Assembly (NCBI GenBank): GCA_003562655.1
Contig: PWUC01000056.1
Coordinates: 1 to 20,194, forward strand
DNA: 20,194 nt
Direction: 5' to 3'
Origin: Clostridia bacterium
GTDB lineage: Bacteria; Bacillota_E; SLMV01; PUMD01
The stretch's first letter is position 1, and each line of letters opens with the position of its first letter. Below are positions 1-6,680 of the stretch, piece by piece. A program made the position numbers and the translations under genes. The notes under the pieces are model-generated. The model was not told where the DNA came from. It made no database searches and saw nothing but the letters and a program-made list of their open reading frames with translations.

Positions 1-79
1 CCAGGACCTGCTCAATCTCCTCCCGCGTGAAATCCGCCAGGGCAACAAAATCCCGACCCTTCAAAGTGACCGCCATCAT
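1..79 (-). CDS. argF: Ornithine carbamoyltransferase, N-terminal fragment (cut by window edge)
   Basis: Only about 26 codons are inside the window. The product begins MMAVTLKGRDFVALADFTRE, which fits the start of ornithine carbamoyltransferases (typically LKGR-[DH]-F-LxLxDFTxEE). That enzyme makes citrulline from ornithine and carbamoyl phosphate in arginine synthesis. The start ATG at 79 overlaps the stop of the upstream radical SAM gene as ATGA. An in-frame ATG at 76 is the alternative. A GAGGGGAG ribosome site lies 6-7 nt upstream of 79. The overlap implies co-translation with the AmmeMemoRadiSam genes. No catalytic motif (such as STRT) is visible here, so another carbamoyltransferase, for instance a putrescine or knotted YgeW-type enzyme, cannot be excluded. 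Confidence 0.6.
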   Translation of the reverse strand, partial: MMAVTLKGRDFVALADFTREEIEQVL

Positions 80-1113
80 TCAACACTCCCCTCAACAGTT
101 AAACGGACCCGGTGCCCGCACGCGGAACACCTCTCACCATCAACGCCCACGAGTGACACGCGGTAGCCATTGCGTCGGATGAGAGTCTCACCACAACGGG
201 AACAGGTCGTGTCCGAGCCACCCCGTACCAGTACATTACCCAGATAGACGTTGTTCAATCTTTCAGCGGCAATCTCCTGCGCCATCAACAGCGTCTCCAC
301 CCGCGTCGGCGGACGGTGCATCCGATAATGCGGATAGTACCGGCTGAGATGCAGCGGGATCTCCGGATCCAGTCCGGCCAGCCAGTCGCAAAGCGCAGCC
401 AGGTCATCCGGATCATCCGTCCCGTCGGGAATGATCAGGGTGGTCACCTCCACGTGCACACCGGCCTCCACTGCGATCTGCACATTTCGCTTCACAACGG
501 AGAGATCCCCGGCACAATACCGGCGGTAGAAATGGGGGTCAAACCCCTTCACATCGATGTTGCACGCATCGATCGCTTCCAGCAGCTCCCGCCACGGTCT
601 TTCTCTCAAATAGGCATTGGTCACCAGGACGTTCTCGAAGCCCGCATCCCTCACTGCAAGGGAGGTGTCCCGGACGTATTCATACCAGACCACCGGTTCA
701 GAGTAAGTGTACGCCGCACCGATACATCCCCGGTCCCGGTACCTGCGAACCAGCTCGACAACCTCCCCGGGCTCCATATTCCTCAACTGCAGCGCATCCG
801 TCTCCGTCGCACGGGATATCTGCCAGTTCTGGCAGAAGGAACAGTGCAGATTGCATCCGAAAGTGCCCAGCGAAAGGACGGTAGAGCCCGGGTGAAAATG
901 GTAAAGAGGTTTCTTCTCAACTGGATCCAGCGCGGCAGACGTCACCTGGCCATAATTGGTGAGCACCATTTCTCCCTCAACATTTCGCCGTCCCCTGCAC
1001 GCGCCCGAGACCCCGGGCGGGATCCTGCAATCTCGCGGACACAAAAGACAGTGGACGCGGTCGTCTTTACCTCTGGCAGTGAAGACCGCCTGCCGGTGAT
1101 TCCTATCCTTCAC
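76..1113 (-). CDS. amrS: AmmeMemoRadiSam system radical SAM enzyme
   Basis: 345 aa, GTG start, with AAAGGA about 10 nt upstream. The radical SAM cluster motif CxxxCxxC is plain at C87, C91 and C94 (GCNLHCSFCQNW) and should bind a 4Fe-4S cluster that cleaves S-adenosylmethionine. An N-terminal cysteine set (C22, C25, C29, C39, as CLLCPRDC...GAC) is typical of the AmmeMemoRadiSam radical SAM family and its pyruvate formate-lyase-activating-like relatives. Two CxxC pairs near the C-terminus (C304/C307 and C329/C332) look like a zinc knuckle or rubredoxin-like tail. The gene lies 15 nt after the MEMO-AMMECR1 fusion, its expected partner, which supports the family call. The substrate and reaction of this family are not known to me. 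The cytosolic location is inferred from the lack of a signal peptide. Confidence 0.92.
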   Translation of the reverse strand: MKDRNHRQAVFTARGKDDRVHCLLCPRDCRIPPGVSGACRGRRNVEGEMVLTNYGQVTSAALDPVEKKPLYHFHPGSTVLSLGTFGCNLHCSFCQNWQISRATETDALQLRNMEPGEVVELVRRYRDRGCIGAAYTYSEPVVWYEYVRDTSLAVRDAGFENVLVTNAYLRERPWRELLEAIDACNIDVKGFDPHFYRRYCAGDLSVVKRNVQIAVEAGVHVEVTTLIIPDGTDDPDDLAALCDWLAGLDPEIPLHLSRYYPHYRMHRPPTRVETLLMAQEIAAERLNNVYLGNVLVRGGSDTTCSRCGETLIRRNGYRVSLVGVDGERCSACGHRVRLTVEGSVE

Positions 1114-1128
1114 AGTTGTCAGATCCTT

Positions 1129-2457
1129 TCAACGATATCGGGTCACTTCAAAGCGTCCGATCTCCAGGTCGGGGTCATCGGGAGACAGCCCAGCCTTCTC
1201 ACAGGCAATCGACAGCTGCTGGTCCACCGTATCCACGCCCTCCAGGCCCGGAAGAAGCACTCCCCTTCGCCTTCCCCGGGCTACAGTCACCCCATACCGA
1301 CAGGGATCGAGCTCGCATCTTGTGTGTACCGGCTCGGGTTCACCCAACACATCCACCGAGCACTCCAGGGCCGGCAGTTCGTCCCTGCGGACGGGTGGGA
1401 AACGGGGATCGCGCACTCCGGCACTTACCGCGTTGTGTATGATCTCCGCGGCCAGACTGCAGTGGACGGGTTCGACGGTGCCGATGCAGCCCCGCAGCTG
1501 CCCTTCCTTCTTGAAGGTGACAAAAGCTGCCGCTGGCCGGTCAAACTCCTCCGGGAGCTGATCCGGCACGGACATGATCTGGCGGTGCTCAAGATAGTAC
1601 TGCAGCGACTCCAGGGCCAGGGCGGCCGGCTGCGGCACCTCTGCCCCCTCTTTCAGGTGCATGCTCACCACCGCATAACCGACTCCGAAGGGCCCCTCAT
1701 ACGAGTAAACCCGCCCGTCGAAGGGGCGTCCGGCCAGCGAACCCAGGGCGATGAGGAGAGGGTTAAACCCACACTGCCCCGCCCTCTCGACCAGCGAATG
1801 GGGAATCTGACGAAGCGGGTCAGCCTCACCGTCGGCCAGGCTGGACACGACAATCGAATCGAACCTCTTGCCCTCGGGATCATAACCCGACGGCGCCTCA
1901 GGGGTCAGCCGGTGGGAAAGATCGCCGCTGGCGACGGTGACCACCCGGATCCCCGCATCGGCAGCAACCTGGTGTATGACCTCTCCAAACTCCCACAGCA
2001 GATCCCGATCGACCAGCGGCATCCCGCAGTAGACCAGAGGAAGACGCAGGTCTGCCTCCTCCATCACCCACAGCGGCACCACGGCTCCGTGGTCCAGCTG
2101 CAGCTCCTCCCCCGACTGCATCACCGTTACTGGCAGGCCCCTCCGGCGTCCCTCGGTCCCCAATCTCTGCGTGAATCTCCCGTCGATTTCCCAGTCCACC
2201 TTCACCTCTGATGCGCGGAACTGACCCAAATGCCCCCTGGCCCGCCGGGCGGCCACCAGCGGAAACTCCCCCCGCAGTGCAGGACCATGGGGACTGATCA
2301 GAACCATGACGTCAGCCTCCAGGGAGGCAATCCACTCCGCCAGGTCCCCCAGGGCCTTCAGCGTGTCACCAACCCTGACCGCATCCCTTCCTCCCACCTC
2401 GGGGATGACGACGGGAGGATGGGGGACCAGGGCTGCGCCGATAACACCGTATTGCAT
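1129..2457 (-). CDS. MEMO1-AMMECR1 fusion protein (AmmeMemoRadiSam system proteins B and A)
   Basis: 442 aa from ATG 2457, which has GAGGTG 6 nt upstream. An in-frame GTG at 2478 has no ribosome site and would add only seven residues. Residues about 1-270 are a MEMO1 domain related to class III extradiol dioxygenases, with candidate metal ligands H13 (VPHPP), H57 (SPHGP) and H123 (LDHGA), plus the conserved SGDLSH segment (D179, H182). Residues about 275-442 are an AMMECR1 domain with its signature LRGCIGT at 321-327. Separate proteins in many genomes, the two are joined here, as in several bacteria. It is first in an operon with the radical SAM gene. The function of the system is unknown. 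Activity as a dioxygenase is not established for the family. Confidence 0.9.
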   Translation of the reverse strand: MQYGVIGAALVPHPPVVIPEVGGRDAVRVGDTLKALGDLAEWIASLEADVMVLISPHGPALRGEFPLVAARRARGHLGQFRASEVKVDWEIDGRFTQRLGTEGRRRGLPVTVMQSGEELQLDHGAVVPLWVMEEADLRLPLVYCGMPLVDRDLLWEFGEVIHQVAADAGIRVVTVASGDLSHRLTPEAPSGYDPEGKRFDSIVVSSLADGEADPLRQIPHSLVERAGQCGFNPLLIALGSLAGRPFDGRVYSYEGPFGVGYAVVSMHLKEGAEVPQPAALALESLQYYLEHRQIMSVPDQLPEEFDRPAAAFVTFKKEGQLRGCIGTVEPVHCSLAAEIIHNAVSAGVRDPRFPPVRRDELPALECSVDVLGEPEPVHTRCELDPCRYGVTVARGRRRGVLLPGLEGVDTVDQQLSIACEKAGLSPDDPDLEIGRFEVTRYR

Positions 2458-2492
2458 CCTGAGCACCTCACCTTTCACTTACTTGCAGGCTT

Positions 2493-2501
2493 ATTATACC
2501 A
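2493..2501 (-). promoter_or_regulatory. Extended -10 promoter of the MEMO-AMMECR1/radical SAM operon
   Basis: On the minus strand the sequence reads TGGTATAAT: a perfect TATAAT -10 box (2493-2498) preceded by the TGn extension (2499-2501). No good -35 box lies 16-18 nt upstream (ATTAAT is the nearest at 17), as is common for extended -10 promoters. Transcription would start near 2486, about 29 nt before the ATG at 2457. It is the only promoter-like sequence seen ahead of this operon. Confidence 0.6.
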
Positions 2502-2509
2502 CTGATCAC

Positions 2510-2609
2510 GTGCGCATTAATGTCGACTTCGGGGGATAAAAACCCGGGGCGGCCTGTATAAATGGAGGTGATGAAAGGTGGTTCAGAGGTGCCGGACATT
2601 AATGCACAC
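2510..2609. repeat. Spaced inverted repeat in the cwlD/amm divergent region
   Basis: The arm at 2510-2524 (gtgcgcattaatgtc) is the reverse complement of the arm at 2595-2609 (gacattaatgcacac) at 14 of 15 positions. Both contain the 8-bp palindrome CATTAATG (2515-2522 and 2598-2605), so the cores are also direct repeats 83 bp apart, close to eight helical turns. The left arm sits just upstream of the minus-strand extended -10. The right arm lies at the start of cwlD. A regulator binding site is inferred; chance cannot be excluded. Confidence 0.4.
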
Positions 2610-3344
2610 TTCATCACGATACAACGAGGACCGGCCATCATCGGCATCTTCACCCTGCTGCTGGTCGTCGCGGCGTCTGGCTGGGGACACCTGGTGGCTC
2701 CCCACGCGGTTCCCGCAGCTGCACCCCTGCATGAAACCCTGATCGTCCTGGATCCAGGGCACGGGGGGCCTGATCCGGGCGCCGTATCGTCCGATGGTCT
2801 GCTGGAGAAGGATATTGTGCTCCAGGTTGCTCTCCGGCTGCGGCACCTGCTGGAATCCTCCGGGTACCAGGTGATCATGACCAGGGAGACGGATGCAGAT
2901 CTGGGGGACACCTCCAGCTCCCTGCGGGACCGCAAACGGGCCGACCTCCACCGGCGGCTCCAGATCATAAATGCTTCGGGAGCAGACGCGGTCATCAGCA
3001 TACACGCCAATGCCATGGCCTCAGCCCGCTGGCACGGTGCCCAGGTCTTCTATCGCCCCGACCGTGCCCCCGAGAGCAAGACCCTGGCCCAGTGCATTCA
3101 GCAGGAGCTGGTGTGCATAACGGGGGAGACCACCCGTGACATCAACGTTTCCACCGGTCAGTTCATCCTGCAGGAGACCTGGCTCCCCGCGGTGAATGTG
3201 GAGGTGGGTTTCCTGAGCAATCCGCGCGAGGCCCGCCTCCTGGGCGATCCCAGATATCAGGACAAGGTCGCCTGGGCCATGATGATCGGAATAACCCGAT
3301 ACTTCAGCCTTCTCTCCGAGACAGGACTGGAGGCCTCCCGCTGA
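2562..3344 (+). CDS. cwlD: N-acetylmuramoyl-L-alanine amidase, CwlD-like (Amidase_3)
   Basis: Up to 260 aa, the only plus-strand gene. Numbered from ATG 2562, a hydrophobic segment at about 25-42 is a signal anchor or signal peptide. The amidase_3 domain follows with all zinc and catalytic positions: H67 (LDPGHGG), E82 (LLEKD), H148 (SIHANA) and E214 (VNVEVGFLSN). Such enzymes cut the amide bond between muramic acid and the stem peptide outside the membrane. In spore formers, CwlD helps make muramic-delta-lactam in the cortex. The start is uncertain: ATG 2562 has no clear ribosome site, and ATG 2571 is too close to GGAGG. GTG 2589 has AAAGGTGG 7 nt upstream and is my preferred start (251 aa). 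In Bacillus the gene lies downstream of rpsI on the same strand; here it converges on rpsI. A different amidase_3 paralogue is possible. Confidence 0.85.
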   Translation: MEVMKGGSEVPDINAHFITIQRGPAIIGIFTLLLVVAASGWGHLVAPHAVPAAAPLHETLIVLDPGHGGPDPGAVSSDGLLEKDIVLQVALRLRHLLESSGYQVIMTRETDADLGDTSSSLRDRKRADLHRRLQIINASGADAVISIHANAMASARWHGAQVFYRPDRAPESKTLAQCIQQELVCITGETTRDINVSTGQFILQETWLPAVNVEVGFLSNPREARLLGDPRYQDKVAWAMMIGITRYFSLLSETGLEASR

Positions 3345-3354
3345 GGGCTCAGCG
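3339..3354. terminator. Palindrome across both stop codons, possible bidirectional terminator
   Basis: CGCTGAG-GG-CTCAGCG is a perfect inverted repeat. It would fold as a 6-bp stem with a 4-nt loop, and can be extended by CTCC/GGAG across a CTT bulge. It contains the TGA of cwlD (3342-3344) and, on the other strand, the TGA of rpsI (3349-3351). Only 4 bp separate the two convergent genes, so no other intergenic terminator can exist. No T-tract follows on either strand, so intrinsic termination is doubtful. Confidence 0.4.
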
Positions 3355-3741
3355 CTTGGAGAACTGGCTCGCCTTACGCGCCTTCTTCAGGCCGTACTTG
3401 CGGCGCTCCTTCATCCGCGGATCCCTGGTGAGAAAACCCATCTTCTTGAGGCGTGGCCGCATCTCCGGCTGGGCCAGACTGATGGCCCGGGCCACACCGT
3501 GTCGCACAGCTCCGGCCTGCCCCGATATGCCCCCGCCGTGCACCTTGGCGTATACATCATATTCGGAGACCGTATTCGTCAGGCGCAGCGGGGCGAGAAC
3601 CCTTTCCCGCATGATGGCCAGGGGGAAATAGTCATCCACATCGGAATCGTTGACCACGATTCGCCCCTCACCGGGCACGAGACGGACCCTGGCTACAGCC
3701 TTTTTCCGTCGGCCGGTTCCCCAATAATGTGTCGCTTCCAC
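3349..3741 (-). CDS. rpsI: 30S ribosomal protein S9
   Basis: 130 aa, full length for bacterial uS9. The N-terminal [19 protein letters not shown] and the C-terminal tail ending QFSKR are diagnostic. That tail reaches the P-site tRNA in the 30S head. It starts at GTG with GGAGG 7 nt upstream and lies 20 nt after rplM, the conserved pairing. It is the last gene of the minus-strand supercluster before convergent cwlD. Confidence 0.98.
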   Translation of the reverse strand: MEATHYWGTGRRKKAVARVRLVPGEGRIVVNDSDVDDYFPLAIMRERVLAPLRLTNTVSEYDVYAKVHGGGISGQAGAVRHGVARAISLAQPEMRPRLKKMGFLTRDPRMKERRKYGLKKARKASQFSKR

Positions 3742-3761
3742 AGCTTTCCCTCCTTCCTCCT

Positions 3762-4199
3762 TCAGACTTCGATCTCGAGATCCTTCGGACTCTGGGCCTG
3801 GTGCGGATGATCGGGTCCAGCATACACCTTGACCTTCCGGCCCATTCTACGCCCCAGCTTGTTCTTGGGCAGCATGCCCTTGATCGCTCTTTCCACCATG
3901 AATTCGGGCCTTTTTGCCAGCAGCTCGCCGTAAGGGGTGGCCCGGAGCCCTCCCGGGTACCCACTGTGACGGTAGTACATCTTCTGTTCTTTCTTGCGTC
4001 CCGTCAGGACCACCTCGGCAGCATTGATGACCACCACATGGTCTCCCACGTCTACATGAGGGGTGAAGATCGGCTTGTGCTTACCCCTCAGCACGTGGGC
4101 AACGCGGCTGGCCAGACGTCCCAGGGGTATGCCGGCTGCATCCACCACCCACCACTGTCTCTGTATCTCGCTCTCCTTCGCCATATACGTCTTACCCAT
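3762..4199 (-). CDS. rplM: 50S ribosomal protein L13
   Basis: 145 aa from ATG 4199, beginning [20 protein letters not shown], which matches the usual uL13 start. The frame stays open to 4271, but that extension would overlap truA and lacks family similarity. GGAGGGG lies 9 nt upstream of the chosen ATG. Conserved stretches [15 protein letters not shown] and [12 protein letters not shown] are present. uL13 is an early-assembly 23S rRNA binder on the solvent side of the 50S subunit. A promoter at 4250-4278 lies directly upstream, so rplM-rpsI can be transcribed apart from the genes before it. Confidence 0.97.
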   Translation of the reverse strand: MGKTYMAKESEIQRQWWVVDAAGIPLGRLASRVAHVLRGKHKPIFTPHVDVGDHVVVINAAEVVLTGRKKEQKMYYRHSGYPGGLRATPYGELLAKRPEFMVERAIKGMLPKNKLGRRMGRKVKVYAGPDHPHQAQSPKDLEIEV

Positions 4200-4249
4200 A
4201 TTGCAGCGCCCCTCCTCAAATTGCATGCGCGTTGTAGAGCACATGAACG

Positions 4250-4278
4250 ATTGTATCCGCTCTGAATTCAAGCGTCAA
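4250..4278 (-). promoter_or_regulatory. Sigma-A-type promoter of rplM-rpsI
   Basis: On the minus strand, TTGACG (-35, at 4273-4278) is followed after exactly 17 nt by TACAAT (-10, at 4250-4255). Each box is one mismatch from consensus and the spacing is optimal. The -35 overlaps the last codons of truA. The expected start near 4243 would give a leader of about 44 nt before the rplM ATG. It lies in the only 68-bp gap of this part of the cluster. Confidence 0.8.
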
Positions 4279-5035
4279 TGCATCCGTAGCACACGCGCAT
4301 CAGACACAGTCCCCTCGCCGGGGCTGTGGGTCCAGCCAGGGTACGATCCCCGGCATCGACAATGCGGTCCATATCTGAAAGAAGAATCGCTCCCCTGCCG
4401 ACCTCAATCAGGGTGCCCACGATTCTGCGGGCCATCTTGTAGAGAAACCCGTCGGCCACCAGATCCACCGTGACCACACCCTCGCCTTCTGTGATCCCCA
4501 ACTGGTAGACGCTGCGGACGGTGCTCTGTACGGGACGGCCGCTGACCTGAAAGCAGGCACAGTCCCTTCGGCCTATAAGACCAACGGCGGCCCTTCGCAT
4601 GACCCCCAGATCCAGCTGGTGCGGGATCCAGTGAAGGTAACGGTGCTCAAAGGGCGATATGAACCCTCCGACAGCCACCCGGTATCGATAGTGCTTCCAG
4701 CGCGCATCGCGCACCGGATCGAAAACACCGGGCACCTGGTCTGCCTCTCTGACCACCAGGGAGGGAGGAAGCATGCTGTTCAGGGCCTCCGGCCACCGCT
4801 CCAGGGGCAGTCTCACCGAGGGCCGGAAACAGGCAACCTGCCCCCAGGCATGAACTCCCGAATCCGTCCGTCCGGCGCCCCTGATTCGCACCGGCCCGCC
4901 GTTGATTCTCTCCAGTGCCCCTTCCAGGCAGGACTGGACTGTGGGCTCCTCTCTCTGACGCTGGAAACCGTAGAACTCCCCACCGTCATAGGCCACCGTG
5001 AGGCGCACCTGCACATCAGCAGAGGTGGATTCCAT
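4268..5035 (-). CDS. truA: tRNA pseudouridine(38-40) synthase TruA
   Basis: 255 aa from ATG 5035; an in-frame GTG at 5038 is equally possible. The catalytic aspartate is in [13 protein letters not shown] (D58 from ATG 5035). [13 protein letters not shown] near the N-terminus and [21 protein letters not shown] near the C-terminus are standard TruA segments. The enzyme isomerises uridines 38-40 in the anticodon arm of many tRNAs. The start overlaps the ecfT stop (GTGATG), which implies translational coupling; no strong ribosome site is seen. The order ecfT-truA-rplM-rpsI is classical in Bacillota. Confidence 0.96.
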   Translation of the reverse strand: MESTSADVQVRLTVAYDGGEFYGFQRQREEPTVQSCLEGALERINGGPVRIRGAGRTDSGVHAWGQVACFRPSVRLPLERWPEALNSMLPPSLVVREADQVPGVFDPVRDARWKHYRYRVAVGGFISPFEHRYLHWIPHQLDLGVMRRAAVGLIGRRDCACFQVSGRPVQSTVRSVYQLGITEGEGVVTVDLVADGFLYKMARRIVGTLIEVGRGAILLSDMDRIVDAGDRTLAGPTAPARGLCLMRVCYGCIDA

Positions 5036-5829
5036 CACACCAACAACGCCGCACAGAAACCGAAGGTCATGACAGCTCCTGCAACCAGGTCGACCGAGGT
5101 GACCCGAAGGAGTCGGTAACGGGTGCGACCCTCTCCTCCTCGGTAGCAGCGGGCCTCCATTGCGAGGGCCAGATCATCGGCCCGTCTGAAGGCACTGATG
5201 AACAGCGGCACCAGGAGGGGAATCATGTTTCTTGCTCTCTTGAGAAAGTTGCCCGATTCAAAATCTGCGCCCCGCGCCATCTGCGCCTTCATGATCCGCT
5301 CCAGCTCGTCGAGCAGCGTGGGAATGAAGCGCAGGGCTATCGTCATCATCATGGCCAGCTCGTGGGCGGGCACTCCGAGACGGCGAAAGGGATTGAGCAG
5401 GTACTCGATGCCCTCCGTGAGGTCGATGGGAGCAGTGGTCAGAGTCAGCATCGATGTCGTCATTATGAGCAGGAGTAGCCTGGAAGCCATCAGCGCCGCC
5501 TGCACCAGTCCCGCATCCGTCACTCTGAAGGGTCCCAGCCGGTACACGACTTCGCCCGGAGTCATGAACATGTTCAGGACCACCGTAAACACGAGTATGA
5601 GCAGGACAGGTCGCAGACCCCGCAGTACCAGCCTGAAAGGCAGCCTTCCCACCAGGGCAACGAGGGCGGTCAGGCCCGCCATCACACCGTAGCCCGCATA
5701 GCCCCTTATGAGAAAGAGTATCACCACGTACCCAAGGGTTCCCAGGATCTTGGTCCGCGGATCGAGCCGGTGAATAATGGAGTCGCCCGGAATGTACTGG
5801 CCGAGGGTTATGCTGGTCCTGCGCAACAT
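5035..5829 (-). CDS. ecfT: ECF transporter transmembrane protein EcfT
   Basis: 264 aa. Hydrophobic segments lie at about 27-45, 47-61, 72-90, 109-130 and 245-263. Between them is the cytoplasmic coupling region with two Ala-Arg motifs, AQMARGADF (185-187) and AMEARCYRGG (226-228), which dock on the two ATPases. EcfT links ATP hydrolysis by EcfA1/EcfA2 to interchangeable substrate-binding S proteins for vitamin uptake. ATG at 5829 has GGGAGG 7 nt upstream and overlaps the end of ecfA2 by 22 nt. No S component gene is nearby, as expected for a shared (group II) module, so the substrate cannot be told from here. Confidence 0.95.
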   Translation of the reverse strand: MLRRTSITLGQYIPGDSIIHRLDPRTKILGTLGYVVILFLIRGYAGYGVMAGLTALVALVGRLPFRLVLRGLRPVLLILVFTVVLNMFMTPGEVVYRLGPFRVTDAGLVQAALMASRLLLLIMTTSMLTLTTAPIDLTEGIEYLLNPFRRLGVPAHELAMMMTIALRFIPTLLDELERIMKAQMARGADFESGNFLKRARNMIPLLVPLFISAFRRADDLALAMEARCYRGGEGRTRYRLLRVTSVDLVAGAVMTFGFCAALLV

Positions 5830-6680
5830 GTCTGTCCCTCCCGCAAAACCTGCGCCAGAGCCTCCGCTGCCTCATCGACGGTCAGAACATCCGTCGCCAC
5901 CGGGAGCCCAGCCTCCCTGAGTCTCAACATGATCCTGGCAATCTGCGGCACGTCCAGCGACATCTCCTGCAGCTGCTCGAAATGGCGAAAGACCTCACGG
6001 GTCTCTCCCTGCATCCCGATGCGCCCCTCACACATGACCACGATGCGGTCCGCCAGCTGGGCCAGGTCATCGATGCTGTGCGATACCATGATCATCGTCA
6101 TGCCTGATCGGTTCAGGGCCTTCAGCTGCTTCAGAATTGCCGCCCGGCCCCTCGGGTCCAGGCCGGCTGTGGGTTCGTCCAGCACCAGGACCTGGCACTT
6201 CATGGCCAGGACCCCGGCGATCGCCACCCGCCGCGTCTGCCCCCCTGAGAGCTCAAAGGGTGAGCGGTCAAGGACCTCCTTCTCCAGGCCCACCGCCTCA
6301 CAGGCCCACTCGACTCTTTCGTCGATCTCATCCGGATCGAGGTCCATGTTCCGCGGCCCAAAGGCGATGTCAGTCCGGACCGTCTCCTCGAAAAGCTGCT
6401 GCTCCGGGTACTGAAAGACCAGCCCGACCTTCCGCCTCAACTCCTTCATGCGCCGGCGGTCGACACCAACCTCTATGTCGTCGACGAGGACTCTGCCGCG
6501 GGTGGGAAGAAGCAGCCCATTCAGATGCTGCACCAGGGTCGATTTGCCCGACCCCGTGGGTCCGACTATCCCCACGAACTCTCCATCGTCGATCCGGAGG
6601 TTGATCTCATGGAGGGCCTCCTTCTGCCAGGGAGCCCCCGCATCATAAATGTAGCTTACGTCATGAAATGCAATCGACAT
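5808..6680 (-). CDS. ecfA2: ECF transporter ATP-binding protein EcfA2
   Basis: 290 aa ABC ATPase. Walker A GPTGSGKST is at 40-48, the Q-loop is Q90 in VFQYPEQQLF, the signature FELSGGQTRR is near 143-151, Walker B VLVLDEP is at 164-170 with catalytic E169, and the switch His is H201. The YPEQQLF sequence after the Q-loop is typical of the second ECF ATPase. The ATG at 6680 overlaps ecfA1 by 25 nt, with GGTGA 7 nt upstream. Forms a heterodimer with EcfA1 under EcfT at the membrane. Confidence 0.95.
   Translation of the reverse strand: MSIAFHDVSYIYDAGAPWQKEALHEINLRIDDGEFVGIVGPTGSGKSTLVQHLNGLLLPTRGRVLVDDIEVGVDRRRMKELRRKVGLVFQYPEQQLFEETVRTDIAFGPRNMDLDPDEIDERVEWACEAVGLEKEVLDRSPFELSGGQTRRVAIAGVLAMKCQVLVLDEPTAGLDPRGRAAILKQLKALNRSGMTMIMVSHSIDDLAQLADRIVVMCEGRIGMQGETREVFRHFEQLQEMSLDVPQIARIMLRLREAGLPVATDVLTVDEAAEALAQVLREGQTCCAGPA

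Noticed and set aside
316..2211. 631-codon open frame on the plus strand opposite the AmmeMemoRadiSam genes
   Set aside because: It is antisense to two genes with clear catalytic motifs, lacks any recognisable domain, and is Pro/Arg/His-rich as expected for a high-GC shadow frame.
2458..2478. Seven-residue N-terminal extension of the MEMO-AMMECR1 protein from GTG 2478
   Set aside because: No ribosome site precedes the GTG, whereas ATG 2457 has GAGGTG at 6 nt and matches the family's start.
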